This document shows, piece after piece, positions 31,013 through 42,858 of a DNA stretch of 64,000 nucleotides (its first letter is position 1; each line of letters starts with the position of its first letter). The notes under the pieces are model-generated. The model was not told where the DNA came from, made no database searches, and saw only the letters and a program-made list of their open reading frames with translations. The stretch spans positions 2,004,081 through 2,068,080 of the forward strand of contig CM055113.1 of NCBI GenBank assembly GCA_029204225.1. Direction: 5' to 3'. The translations under genes and the position numbers were made by a program. The stretch is from Diphasiastrum complanatum (Eukaryota > Streptophyta > Lycopodiopsida > Lycopodiales > Lycopodiaceae).

Positions 31013-31850
31013 GCTTGCTGGACCTTGTACACAACAGCGACATTTGTGGCTTGTCGATGTAGACTGCTTCCACAGGAGGAGCTCTCTATTTTCTAATCTT
31101 CATCGATGACTTCTCTCGAAAGATTGCTACCTACTTTATGAAGAACAAATTCGAAGCATTCAAGTTCTTCAAGCAGTTCAAGGCATCTACAAAAAATCAG
31201 ACCCAGAGGCAGATCAAGGCTCTATGCACAGATGGAGGGAGAGAGTACATCTCCACAGAATTCAAGGAGTTCTGCAAGGCCAGTGGAATACATCGACAAT
31301 ATACAACCAACTACTCACCTCAGTCCAATGGTGTAGCTGAACGGAAGAATTGGACACTCATCGAAAGTGCCAAGAGCATGTTGGCCCATGCCTCTCTTCC
31401 AAAGAAATTCTGGATAGAAGCTTTTACTATAGCTGCCTATTTACATAATCGATCCATTACCAAAGCCCTGAATGACAGGACACCTTATGAGGTCTGGACA
31501 AGATCAAAACCATCACTCAAATATATTCAAGTGTTTGGATGCATCGCTTTCGTTCAGATCCTTGAAGATCTAAGAAGAAAGCTAGATGACAAAAGCAGAA
31601 AAACGATTTTCATCGATTATTCTCCAGACCACAAGGCACACAAGGTCTACAATTTGGATACCGAGAACGCATTTACCAGTAGAATTGCCATTTTTGTGGA
31701 AGACCAGTTCGTTGACCACAAGGGAAAAGTTGCTAACAAATCCGACCCAAGGATCGAGCAACCAAATAATTCCGATCCAAGGATTCCAGAAGGTCAAACA
31801 GGTCCAGACAGCCTCCATCCAGATATATGGATGATCCAGCCTATTACTTT
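31013..31850 (+). pseudogene. Sense copia integrase, best-preserved copy (C)
   Basis: SDICG with the first catalytic Asp, TAG at 31,060-31,062 (A and B read CAA), then a long open frame from 31,138 carrying CTDGGREY and NGVAERKN, KKFWIEAFTIAAYLHNRS, NDRTPYEVW and VFGCIAF. All three catalytic residues are present and A's and B's TAA is absent here. It is still not expressible because of the upstream stops. Confidence 0.88.
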
Positions 31851-31880
31851 GTGTAGAAACCAACCACCATTTATGAGGCT

Positions 31881-32645
31881 ATGTCTACTCCTGATGCTAA
31901 CCAGTGGAAAGCAGCGATGGACACCGAGTTTGTTTCTCTAATAGAGAATCAAACATGGACAGTCACCGAGTTGTCAAAGGAACAAATCCCAATTCTATGC
32001 AAATGGATATTCAAGACGAAGTACGACACTGAAGGAAGGCTAAATCATTACAAGGCTAGGCTAGTCGCCAAAGACTTTTCCTAGATTCCAGATTCGGATT
32101 ATTCAGAAACCTTCAACCCAGTTGTCAAACATGCTTCGATCCGCCTACTCCTCTCCTTTGTAGCCGTAGCAGATCTTGAAGTCCACCAGAGGGATGTCTA
32201 GACTGCTTTCCTCAATGGAACCATCAAAGAGGAAATCTATATGATGAAGCCAGAGGGATACGAACTCGACACATTTTTTTATAGAGAATGGCCAAACTCG
32301 ACAGGCTCGAATGTCTACTTCAAGTCTATATCAGATTACTTCATCATCATCACTCTCTATGTAGATGATACACTCTTATTCAGTAATAATCAGAATCTGA
32401 GGAAGGATACAAAATGCATGCTGGCCCAGAAATACAAGGTGACCCACTATTGTCTCGGAATCTTAATCCAAATCCAAGGAGATCGACCCAGTAGATTGAT
32501 TTATATCAATCAGCAACGATATCTCAACAATGTGCTGGAAAAGTATGGAATGGCCAACTGCAGACCAAGTCACTTTCCACTCGACCCTGGACTAAAGTTA
32601 TCAAAGGAACAGTCTCCTCAAACTGAGACAGAAAAAAGAGGAATT
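31881..32645 (+). pseudogene. Sense copia reverse transcriptase (C)
   Basis: ANQWKAAMDTEFVSL through LVAKDFS, shared TAG codons at 32,082-32,084 and 32,199-32,201, missing SLYGLKQ box near 32,275, then LYVDDTLLF with both catalytic Asp. Confidence 0.87.
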
Positions 32646-32649
32646 GAAG

Positions 32650-33343
32650 TGTTACCCATTTTAATCCATCATCGGCTCACTGATGTACGCAATGATCTCT
32701 ACGCGGCCAAACCTTGCATATTCAATCAGTACACTGAGCCAGTTCCTATCAAATCCATGCTTAACTCATTGGAAAGCACTAACAAAGGTCATGAAGTACA
32801 TCCAAGCAACGAAAACTCTCAACATCTTCTACGGAGGCAGCCAAACTACCAACATCCTTGAAGCCTACACAGATGCAGATTGGGTAGGAGAGGTCGATAC
32901 CAGAAAATCGACTTCGGGATTTGTATTTTTATACAACCAAGGCCCAATCTCATGGAACAGCTGGAAGCAGTCTCAGTTGCATTGTTATCAACGGAATCCA
33001 AATACATAGATGCTACAAATGCAACTAAGGAGGCGATCTGGCTAAGGCAACTGCTTGCAGACATCAACCTTGCACAAACACTTCCTACAATAATCTATTG
33101 TGACAATCAAAGCACAATAGTGTCGTCTCTCAATCCAAGATTTCACTTTTGAAGCAAACATATCGAAATCAGGTATCATTACCTTGGATAGAAAGTGCAT
33201 AGCAAGGAAATAGCATTGGGTTTCTGCAGAACAAAGTATATGGCTACAGATTACTTCACAAAAGCTCTATCATAAGAGCAACATCTCAGATTTAACAATA
33301 TGATAAATCTGGAGATCAAAGTTCTTCAAGATGCACATTAAGG
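32650..33343 (+). pseudogene. Sense copia RNase H (C)
   Basis: RPNLAYSIST, YTDADWVGEVDTRKSTSGF, STESKYIDATNATKEAIW and YCDNQSTIV, in shifting frames, then a polypurine tract at 33,340-33,348. Confidence 0.87.
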
Positions 33344-33348
33344 GGGAG

Positions 33349-34017
33349 TGTTAGATTTCTTATGCTCATCCTTAAACAAATCATTGAGATAATGAGCATC
33401 CTGAAAACAGCCGAAGGTCGACTACATGTTTCGAACCTTCACATTTTTACCTTTGGGATTTTTTAGTGACTTAACCAATTTAGGCACCTTCGCCTTTTTC
33501 GTATTTTTCTCACCTTCGCGAAAAAGACGACACCATGACCAAAGTCCAGTTTAGACATGTCCTAAATAATTGAAAGGTACCTTCGAGTTTTTTGAGTTTT
33601 TTGGGTTTTCACAGCAATGGCAGACGGACGTCGCCAACTTATTATCAACCTAAAAACAGCCAGACAGCTAAAATATCCAAAGGGCGGTTACCAACTTTGT
33701 ACATATACAAAGACTAGCGTAAATAGCATTCAATGTTTGTAAGATATTTTTGAAGACACTTGTAAATATATACTAGCTGAATCAAGCTACTTAAGTGTCA
33801 ATAAAAGTGTTAAGTTTAATCATTTTCAAAGTTCTTTTGTAGCCAGCGTTATCATGCTCAGGAAGCTGAAGTTATTACTTCAAGCCATTGTACTCACTGT
33901 TGATATTAATCAGAGTGCAATTTTTGTCTCACTACTATATTGTTCATTTGTGCAATTTTGTATGAATCATTCTTCTTAAATATTTGTGTTGTTAGTTGTT
34001 GTGTTTCTGATCCTACA
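33349..34017 (+). mobile_element. 3' LTR of the sense copia (C)
   Basis: Copy of 7,793-8,449: TGTTAGATTTCTTATG...CCTACA, 669 bp, with AATAAA near 33,790. Confidence 0.7.
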
Positions 34018-34080
34018 CGCCCACGCTCAAAGCTTTGAGCTTCCGCTGTTTGTCATCCCCACGGTTCACGACATGTGAGT

Positions 34081-34390
34081 TATAAAATTATTACTCACCA
34101 TCAGAGACATTACTTGCCCTACAGTCTATTACTCGCCAAACCCATTTTTGAAACTTTTTCCTTGCCATTTTTACTCACCATCATAGTGGAGTAATCAGCA
34201 AGCTCAAAGGCATCTTCCTGGTGATCGGCAAGTTATAAAATTATTACTTGTGCTTAGAGCTATTACTTTCCATTTGGAATTTTCCCACCATTTTTTATAA
34301 TTTTCGTCTTTTTTATTATTTGCTAGTCATAACTTGCCATCAGAGTTTTTTCATTTTTGTTCACTATCGTTACTCGCCATCAGAGCTGAG
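34081..34390. repeat. TTACTYGCCATCAGAG motif array (C)
   Basis: Copy of 8,521-8,822; several individual motifs differ from A (TTACTCACCATC), consistent with drift. Confidence 0.6.
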
Positions 34391-36060
34391 GCCTACACAC
34401 ATACTGATCTATCTTATGAGAGCTCGACGAGTTCTCTTCCACGGACTTGGGCCGTCGGAAGGCCCGGCTGGCAAATGTGGTGCGCAAGCCTCTTGATGAG
34501 GAGGCTTGTCCTTCCTCGTGGCTATGGCTGGGACCTGTGTCTTGACAATGGTCCCGCATCTCAGCACTTGTATCAGAAAGTCCTTGGTCTTGTCCGTCTG
34601 ACCCCTGATCCTGAATTATCACCCCTGCTGCTTGGTGGTCTTGGTCTTGGCTCGTACTTGTCTATGCAGCATAAAAAACAGGTGGCGTTGGAATCACCAC
34701 TGGAGCTGGTTGGGTCTTCTTCTCCATGAATTGTTGAAAAGCCTTGAGGGCTTGTTTGGTCTGAGCCAGCTCGTGAGTTGCACTTGTCCGGTATTTGTCG
34801 AACTCTGCCTGGTAGCTGTTCAAAGTTTGGCTATACATCTGCACCAAACGCCTCAAGAGATTCATCTCTTCTTGAGAGAGCGGCCTTGAGTCTGGTGGGG
34901 GTTGAGATAACTAGGCGAGTTTTATGCTTTGTAGGGCTTGCACCTCTGCCCCCAGGCACGTATTCTCTGTGTCATAGATTTGTAATTGCGTCTGGAGGGG
35001 AGCAAGCCGTTGGGATGCTTCAGATTGAAGCTCTCACACTTTGTGGAGGCATCTGTCAGTGCTTTGGAGAGGCTCTAGATATACTAGTCTAGGCCATCCT
35101 CCTTTTGCTATAGCTTGGCGATCTTCCAGTGCCCATCTTGTCCATGTTGTTGAGCTATAAAGAGCTCTTGTTGTAGCTTAGTAATTTCTACTCACAATTG
35201 GGTGTTGTTTTATCATCAAGTGGAGTATCCGATTGTCCAATGAGACCCTGGCTGCTACCACGTCTTGGATGTATATTCCCAAGGCTTGGTACGCTGTCAT
35301 TAAATCCGTTGGAGCAGCTGATACATTGGCACTGACAGGGGCCCCGACGATCGGTATAGTGTCGTCGTCATTGTCTTCGATTAGGTTCTCTGGGGACGTT
35401 CTGTCATCTGGGATGGTGGGATCTGTCCGATCTGGTGATGGAATAAGAATTGTTTGCACAAATGTGTCATCAGGCAACGGTTGGTTGCCCAGGGTGGTGT
35501 GGAGTACGGAAGCCGAAGATGGGGCGGAAGTGGTCTGGCATGGTGGTGAAAAGTTGATGACTTGCATCCACGCCAAGGTGTCTAGAGACAGTTGTGACTT
35601 AGAGGGGTTGAACTGGAGAGGAACAACAGTGGGAACAGGATTAATGGAGGAAGCGATAGTGATGGAAGGGGTGGTCGAAGATGGAACAGAGAGAGAAGTA
35701 GTATCGACGGAGGAGATGGGTATGGAAACAGAAGCAGCAGTTGTGGGTGGAATAGAATGAAGAGAAGCGGCAACAGAAACGGGAGGAGGGGGCTGTACAG
35801 AAGATGAAGTAATGGTGGTAGATGCTAGAGCTGTTATTGGTGTGGGGGTGGTGGTGTGATGTCTGGTGTTAGGTGGAGATGAGGAGGATGGGACAGCGCC
35901 ATGTAAGTGAAAGATGGAGGATAGAAGGCTGGAACGGCGAAAATTGCGCTCTTTTGTCTCGAGAAGTGCACAGGCAAAGTTACATAGCAGTGGAACTGCT
36001 ACGATTCGCTCATGGGTGTTGGGTTTGATGGAGATTGTTAGTTCGTGGATGAGGAAGACA
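34380..36060 (-). pseudogene. Antisense Pro/Ser-rich coiled-coil gag-like pseudogene (C)
   Basis: From about 36,045 down to 35,178 one frame of roughly 290 codons is open, though without a clear ATG (the first ATG, 36,062, meets a stop after seven codons). It begins HELTISIKPNTHERIVAV and is then Ser/Thr/Pro-rich (STTPSITIAS), WMQVINFSPPCQT, DDRTSPENLIEDNDDDTIP and TAYQALGIYIQDVVAARVSL. A coiled coil follows in other phases (LSQEEMNLLRRLVQMYSQ, HELAQTKQALKAFQQF). TAG at 35,084-35,086 corresponds to CAG in unit A. Retroelement gag-like or accessory protein is an inference from context. Confidence 0.5.
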
Positions 36061-36104
36061 TGCTAGTCATATGGCACAACCGTGGGGCCAGGGAATCCCA
36101 GGCC

Positions 36105-36594
36105 TGTTACAGCCATATTCCGCTAGAGACATGGAATAGTCCTAATATGGTAGACCAGCCCTCCAATGTTCCAGATTATTGGTCACGCCTAGACTTTATT
36201 CCACAGCGAGACATGTTGATGACTAATGACCATGAGAGGACCCAGACACTCTAATTGAGACATATGGAGTAGTGCATGTACGTGTAAGCGATATAGGCAG
36301 GAGGAATGCATGAAGAGCTATGAGCTATTTATAGTTGACCTGCATGGGGATTGCATGTGGTCATGCACAGAATCCTACTCTCTATATATTGAGGTAGAGA
36401 TTATTCCGTCGACAACTTTGGTCTAGGTTACTTGTAGAGCTCCTCTCCTCTTGCTATCACATGGCATGGCTTGGGGGCTAGATCCGGGAGGATTCTCCAG
36501 GAGAGATCTAGGATTGGTTGGGTAGTTTTGCTCCACAGTCTTTCTTGTGTTTTCCTATCCTCATCTTAGGGGATTGTCCCTAGTGGTCATGACA
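36105..36594 (+). mobile_element. 5' LTR of the gypsy element
   Basis: TGTTACAGCC...GTCATGACA, 490 bp; TATA-like CTATTTATAG near 36,328. Differs from the 3' LTR by scattered substitutions and a small indel, indicating an old insertion. Confidence 0.85.
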
Positions 36595-36595
36595 T

Positions 36596-36608
36596 TGGTA
36601 TCAGAGCC
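36596..36608 (+). other. Primer-binding site of the gypsy element
   Basis: TGGTATCAGAGCC, complementary to the initiator-Met tRNA 3' end, 1 bp after the LTR. Confidence 0.88.
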
Positions 36609-39097
36609 CGGCTAAGATGCGATCTTGGATGGGATGGAAACAAGATCTACACCGAATTGGAAGTTGGAAGCACTTGGATTTACATCCTGGTTGGAGTGCT
36701 GATTTCTCAAGGGAATTTTGGAGTTGGAGTCACTAATTCCGGTTTGAAGCATGCTTGTCAAATATGGTGGTAGACTGCTCTTCTACATGTTTGATTTCAT
36801 AAAGATGCTATGAATTAGTGTAACTTCATTGTCAAATTCCTGGAACCTTGAGAATGCTTTCATTTGATGTAAAATAATCTGCTTTGGTAGATTTATTTGC
36901 TTGTTATGTTGCCTAAATATGTTAGAAGAGTTGAATAATTCACTTGAGTCCTTAATGTTTACGCAATTAGTTTCAGGTTAAGTTGCGGGACGTTTGTTGA
37001 TAAATTGGTGTGAGGATCAATTTATCCCGAATTAATAGACTTACTGCAGCTGGGAGCTTGAATTGATTGCATTTGTAAATTTAGATCTAATTCTCTAAAA
37101 CTTAAAGAACATGCAAAGTTGTGAACAGAGATTGGATGTTGTTGAGTGATTGCTCTCTAATTTTTTGGCAAAAAAAAGACAAAATTGTAGAGGTTGGAGC
37201 ACCCTGGTTTGTTAATTATTCCCTATTGAAACGATTATGATTGTTTAGAATAGTTGATTGCATGAGCTGTTCCATGAGAAACATCTCCCTGCAATATGTA
37301 GTTGCATATGTGTTTGGGAATGAAACTTATGTGAATCGGTAACCTTGCCATCTGAAATTGTGAACAATGGGTGAAGAGAGCCTGCTGTATAGCATTGGTG
37401 GCCATGAGTTAGTGGAATTCGGGTCATCATCAGTTCTGCACCCTGCTGTTGAACCGCCCGAGTGTTGATTTGCTTGGAAAGAGCAGCCAAGCTAAAACAT
37501 GCTATAGACAGTTGTTTCATTCCTTGTATTTCAGATTGCAAACAAGGATCTGTCTTTAGTGGTGTTGGCTGTAGGCGACTGGGAGTAGATAGTCGTTGGC
37601 CGAATTGGAGAATTGGAGAGGTCGTTGTGGAATCAGTTTCCAAAAGTGCCGATTGAACCTCCTCATGATCCTTTATGTGTTATGGTGGTCCTTTATGGGT
37701 TATGGTGGAGTGGTGTAGGTTGTGGAAATCTTCTTTTGCAGCGACTGTAGCGATAGAGTTGTTTGGAGCAATTGATCCAGCCTCCTGTCCTGCAAGCTCT
37801 CTCTCTCTCTCTCTCTCGTTGGAGGTCACGGCTGGGAAGCCTTCTGACGGCTGTGGAAACCAAAAGTCCTTTTAGGGTTTGAATGGGTGAGGGGTCTTAA
37901 TTAACATGCATGAAGTTTTTTTATTTGACTTCTTTCTTTTCTCTTTTTCCTAAAAGTGAATGGGATGCATGGTCAGTGGAGGACCTGACCCTGTTGGTTG
38001 CATGCCTCAGTTAGTTCACTTAGTTGTTATGTCAATAACCATGTGTAGCATTGATTTCATAGTTTTGCAAATGTGGTTAGTGCATTTAAGTGAATGCATG
38101 GCTATTCAAAACGGTTTTATAGTTACATAGCCCTATTTTTCAAAACTGTTTTATAGTTATATAGCCCCGTTTTTTCTAAGGCCTTTGCAAAATTTTTGAT
38201 GTAATCAAAGATTTGGTTAATTTTGGAAGGGGTTTTTTTGTAAATCTACATAAATTGACATTTGAGAATTGAATTACCTATTCTCCTGACCTAAACCGAG
38301 AGAATCTTTGGAGAATAATTTTATTATCCTAACTACTATGTCTATGTGATTAGGATCGGCAATAAAATACCGTTCTTCATGGTAATTTTATCCAGGCTAG
38401 TGTCCTGTAAGTGAAAATTTCATTTTCTGGTATTGTGCTTTTTACCAGTTTTACTCTGGAATAGAAATATTCCCAGTTAATTGAGTTAAATGATATTTTT
38501 GATACTTCCTTTTGGACTCAGTGGTGCACCGATAGACTTATCTTAAAGGATTTTGATCTTTAGGATTGGGCAAATTAAAGCTTTCTAGATACTTGTTATA
38601 GTGAATATGGAATAAGGTCGTAATTTTTGAGAGGTAGCTCTATATTCGATTAAAAAACAAGTGTATCGAATATCGTAAAGAGAAACCGGAACCAAATTTT
38701 ATTGATTTTCCATTGATTCAGGCAACTTTAACAAAGTAATGTCAATGAACTGGTGTGGTCAAATGGAAAGTACCCTAGCATTTACTAGTGTCATAAAAAT
38801 TTCCGGTGCCTTTGTTGATAATTTTTTTCGGGTAACAGAAAAATCTAAGGGAGGAAGAAAATGAGACACCTGAGTAGGTATATGTGATAGTGTTGTATAA
38901 TTTGGATTGGTCAATAATCCCTGTATGAAAATTGCATAGCACCGGATTTTTTTGAATTCATTAAGTTGAATTTATTTTGAATATCTATAGGACCATGAGT
39001 TGACCCTATTAAAAATTGTGACATGGAACGAGAGTGACATTTAGTTCACATTTGTACTGTAAAGAACCTCATTTCTAAGAGTTGTAACTCTCAGATG
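36609..39097 (+). other. Gypsy element interior, unassignable
   Basis: About 2.5 kb where gag and protease would be expected, with no readable domain. A minus-strand frame at 37,245-37,643 (132 codons) lies opposite the element direction and matches nothing I know. (CT)n microsatellite at about 37,798-37,818. Confidence 0.45.
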
Positions 39098-40600
39098 GTA
39101 GGAATTCGAGAGTATAGTACCAACCAGATGGGTTGTTTTATGTGATGATAAAACCATATGCATACTCTTGTTAAATCACAATTTTATTAATGGATTATTA
39201 TGATCCATTTGGAATAAATTTGGGGGTACTCCAGTATCTGATGGAATAGATATGCGCATATCTGGTATAGGAAATCCAGATGGAGTTTTTAAGATCTCTG
39301 GAATATCGGATAATGCAGTTAAAGATCTTCTTTGAAGGAATTGAATTCCTTGTACCATATTGGATATCTACTGGTATATGCTTCAGCTATTTTGAATTTT
39401 TTTCCTTTTGGTTTTTGATGAATATGCCTAGGTCATTTCGATTGTATATAAACGAGGTTTCTCGTCCATACTTGGGTCAATGCCTAGTGGTATTCTTAGA
39501 TGATATTGTCATCTACTGTGGAAACTTAAAGAAATGGAGAATTCAATAGTTGGAGGTATTTTTCTGGAAATGGTTGAAGATTGGATCCTATATTGGATAT
39601 AGGATAATTAGATAATCTTTTTGATTTTCTGCTGAGCATATCTAAAAGCGAAGAACTTTCTTGGAGAGAAAATTGTTGGTATGGGACATCATTGATTTCA
39701 AACAGAAAATTCTTGTGTGAGAATATTTTGTAGACCAGTGGTTAGTATTTACATTATTGGTAATACTAACAGTTGAAACCATTGGTTAATCTTGTTTAGG
39801 ATATTTGGAGAGGTTATGAGATATAGATTCGGATCCCTCAATGGTATCTCATAAATTTCAATTTGGACACCCTTAAAAGCTATTTTTCTTTTAATTTAGA
39901 ACTCTACTTTCTAGAAATTTCTTAAATGCAAGACAATTGGACTGAGATTCATATAATTCCTTCTAGGGTAGAACTAGTATCTGAAGGACTGTTAAAGTTA
40001 TATGAATTCATAACTCCATTTCAGTTTGTGAACTTGGCTCAGAATCGATTGATGTTTTCAATTGATTAAGTGGAATTTTGACTTCCTGAACCCAAGTAAT
40101 TATCTCTATTTGATAGTTGATTCTTGAGAATAATGTTTCTATCACTCGGGATAAGATATTTTATGATTTTAAGAAAAAGTCCGGTTTGTAATAGTATTGG
40201 TGGATACTCATTACTGACTTTTTTGAATATTTGATATCTTATACGTTGTTTCCTGAGAACTTTTTAATCGAAATTACGGAATTTCTTTTTAAAAAAGAGG
40301 GGAAGAAAATGATAGGAATAAGACTTTCATGGGATCAACCAGTTGCATAGATTTCTTTTTTGGAATCCAGTTTGTGTGCAATGGTGGAACTATCCAGTGG
40401 AATAGAGGAAATCTCTACTGATTGTTTTGAATAATTTGGAACTAGAGGAGTTTTGGGGATAATGAGTTGTGAGATATTCATGAATATGCAAAGTGTTGGT
40501 AAAAATTAAATTAAGGTTCACTGATTGGCTACCAAGTACCATTTAGTTATGGATTGGATCAGCTAAATAAAGCTTTAATCTTAACCTTGACTAAATTGTG
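39098..40600 (+). pseudogene. Gypsy RT and downstream pol relic (C)
   Basis: Parent copy of the segments in A (10,410-11,925) and B (21,510-22,500). A frame at 39,280-39,549 carries PRSFRLYINEV, RPYLGQCLVV and FLDDIVIYCGN, the catalytic palm of gypsy RT. The remainder shows no reliable RNase H or integrase motif. Confidence 0.7.
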
Positions 40601-40991
40601 ATATTTTAAAATATTTGGATATTCTAAGAATATTTGTGCCAAGAAGCCTTATTTACTACAAGAAATTGAAATGAAATTTCTTTAGCTTTTGGATTTGATT
40701 TCTAAAATAAAGTAAAGTCACCCAATGTTTCATGTAATTGGGATTACATGAAGGTGATGAATTTTTTTTTGGATAAGATCGACCCATTTGGAAGATTTAT
40801 AGCTTAGTGTATCTTTGGGGACTTGAGATAGTATTCATTGAGTAGAGGCAATCAATTTTAAAATTGTTGCATCTCTGAATACTTATTCAAATGGAAAGAT
40901 CTGACTAAGAATAATGATTTGTGGGAAGATTTGAAAGCTTAAGGAATAGTTTCATGTTTCCTTTTTCCCTTTCTGAGGATAGAACCTATTC

Positions 40992-41004
40992 AAGGGAGGA
41001 AGAA
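40992..41004 (+). other. Polypurine tract of the gypsy element
   Basis: AAGGGAGGAAGAA directly before TGTTACGG. The 400 bp upstream (40,601-40,990) is unassignable element interior. Confidence 0.75.
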
Positions 41005-41504
41005 TGTTACGGCCATATTCCGCTAGGGACATGGAATAGTCCTAATATGGTAGACTGGCCCTCCAATGTTCTAGGTTATTGTCACGCCTAGATTTTATTC
41101 CACATCAAGGCTTGTTGGTGACTAATGACCATGGCAGGAGCATGAGAGGACCCAGACACTCTAATTGAGGCATATGGAGTAGTGCATGTACGTGTGAGTG
41201 ATATAGACAGGAGGAATGCATGAAGAGCTATGACCTATTTATAGTTGACTTGCATGGAGATTGCATGTGGTCATGCACAAGATCCTGCTCTCTATATATC
41301 GAGGTAGAGATTATCCCGTCGACGACTTTGGTCTAGGTTACTTGTAGAGCTCTTCTCCTCTTGCTATCACATGGCATGGCTTGGGGGCTAGATCTAGGAG
41401 AATTCTCCAAGAGGGATCTAGGATTGGTTGGGTGGTTTTGCTCCATAGTCTCTCTTGTGTCTTCCTATCCTCATCTTAGGGGATTTTCCCTAGTGGTCAT
41501 TACA
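41005..41504 (+). mobile_element. 3' LTR of the gypsy element
   Basis: TGTTACGGCC...GTCATTACA, 500 bp, homologous throughout to 36,105-36,594. It has an additional short stretch near 41,130 (GGCAGGAGC). Confidence 0.85.
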
Positions 41505-41509
41505 TAGCT

Positions 41510-41800
41510 GCTGAAGTGCTTGACTAGTAAAACATGCGAGACCACTGAAGTTGAAGTGCTGAAAGGTAATCTCGCTACTAGCGAGGCAAAGCTGGCATTG
41601 TTGAAAGCTGATAACATTGACCTGCAGAGAGGCTATTAGGGGCCGAAGGGCATCTGGCGGCTGCAAACACAGAGTCTTACCAATTGGAAAATGAGGTCTC
41701 ATACTACTAGGCCACGTATGCATATGTTCTGTTCAAGCCACTCAATTGACCAAGGTGATAAATCAACAAACTGCTTCTATGGAGGAGCTTACTAGATGAT
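41510..41800 (+). pseudogene. Coiled-coil coding remnant
   Basis: The sense strand reads TTEVEVLKGNLATSEAKLAL, then ADNIDLQ with heptad-like Leu spacing, then shifts frame. Probably the end of a retroelement gag-like or host coiled-coil protein; not identified. Confidence 0.3.
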
Positions 41801-42530
41801 TAATGTGAAATGGGAGAGCAAAGTTTTGATGCAATAGTTTGAAGGCGTTGAGTGGTGAATCTAAACTTGTATAATATATTTGATGAGACTTGAGAGTTGT
41901 ATGTAACATGTTCATCTCATGTGCAATGTGCATTATCAGTAGCCTGTCATGCTAAAAAATCGCTGACGATGATAATAGTGTTGAAAGGAGAAGCTTACAA
42001 ACACTGTTAAGAAGGATCATGGGCAACACTCAGAGCAGTAGTCTAGTTTGTGGTGTTGTTGGAGCTGAATCCCAAAGCCTATCTTTCATTCAAAGTCCAA
42101 GCACCTATTTTACTGAGTTTTTTGTGCACATTGCACAACCTATGACAACCATGATACAAAGATTAATATGAAGTAGGACAGTGGATAGAAGCAATCACAA
42201 CATCCGTAGCTCAGGTTTCTTATCTACAAACTTTGTCTAGTGATAGAAATGAGCTAAGAACGTTTCTAAGATTAGAAAAATTTACTCAACTTAATATTTC
42301 AACAGTTAGTTGAGCCGCTGGCTTGGAAAAAAGTTCAACACATATAGAAACTGCCATTAAATAGAGTTGAGATAATATGCCATTATCTCTATTAAAGTTA
42401 TAATTTGTTCTCACAAGGCAATTGTCTACCTATAATCATGATTTTCATTGGCAATGTTCTTACAAGAGACTAGCAAAGGCAGCCATTTGTAAGCTCAATT
42501 TCATAAGAGAATCCTTGCCAACAATTATTG
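41801..42530. repeat. 645-bp direct repeat, copy 1 (with continuation)
   Basis: 41,801-42,444 matches 42,859-43,503, and 42,445-42,530 continues the match at 44,160-44,240 on the far side of an inserted LTR. A plus-strand frame in the middle (GQWIEAITTSVAQVSYLQTL) looks protein-like but unknown. 42,531-42,858 between the copies holds nothing recognisable. Confidence 0.8.
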
Positions 42531-42858
42531 TTGCTAGATGCTAAAAAAATCAACAATTCAATGGCTCCTTTATCAACCTTTTGATGAATCTTTGAAATTG
42601 GCACAAATCCGGCTATAGAAAATCCTTGTTTTGCATCTCAATGGGGATCTAATGCCATGATAAGAATCATGTACACAAACATGATGTAGATCATAAGAAA
42701 CTTACACTCACCAAACACTTGCCATTTGAGAAATATTCACATAATTCTAAAGTAGTATATATGAAATGAACAAAAAGAAAACATTCCATGTTTTCTTGTG
42801 GAAACCTGAAGATTTTTTAGTTAGGAACAATATTTTTCAGCCAGTTCATTCTCTTGCT

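Larger units (their letters stand above)
28033..36104. repeat. Composite tandem unit C (main part)
   Basis: Third copy. Positions 28,033-28,395 repeat 1-366. A unique 1.34-kb block (28,396-29,737) then stands in place of about 3.8 kb of the A/B spacer, and 29,738-35,826 repeats the copia plus gag-like part. Sequence then runs into a complete-looking LTR element whose interior (39,098-40,600) is the piece found fused directly to the gag-like pseudogene in A. C therefore appears closest to the parental arrangement on its right side. Confidence 0.8.
36105..41504 (+). mobile_element. Gypsy LTR element, chromovirus-like, internally decayed
   Basis: Two LTRs (36,105-36,594 and 41,005-41,504), a primer-binding site directly after the first and a polypurine tract before the second define a 5.4-kb element. 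The interior is too short and decayed for full gag-pol. The only legible protein block is RT around 39,400-39,545 (NMPRSF, RPYLGQCLVVFLDDIVIY), whose FLDD and spacing fit Ty3/gypsy chromoviruses. The 5-bp flanks (AGGCC and TAGCT) differ, so the two ends may not come from one insertion. Confidence 0.8.

Noticed and set aside
37245-37643. 132-codon minus-strand ORF inside the gypsy element
   Set aside because: Opposite to the element's direction, no recognised domain, no second copy for comparison; mentioned but not called as a gene.
1-40600. Interpretation of the triplicated mosaic as a Helitron or other captured-fragment transposon
   Set aside because: No common termini at the unit edges; edges differ between units and show short-homology joins, which favours tandem duplication and deletion.
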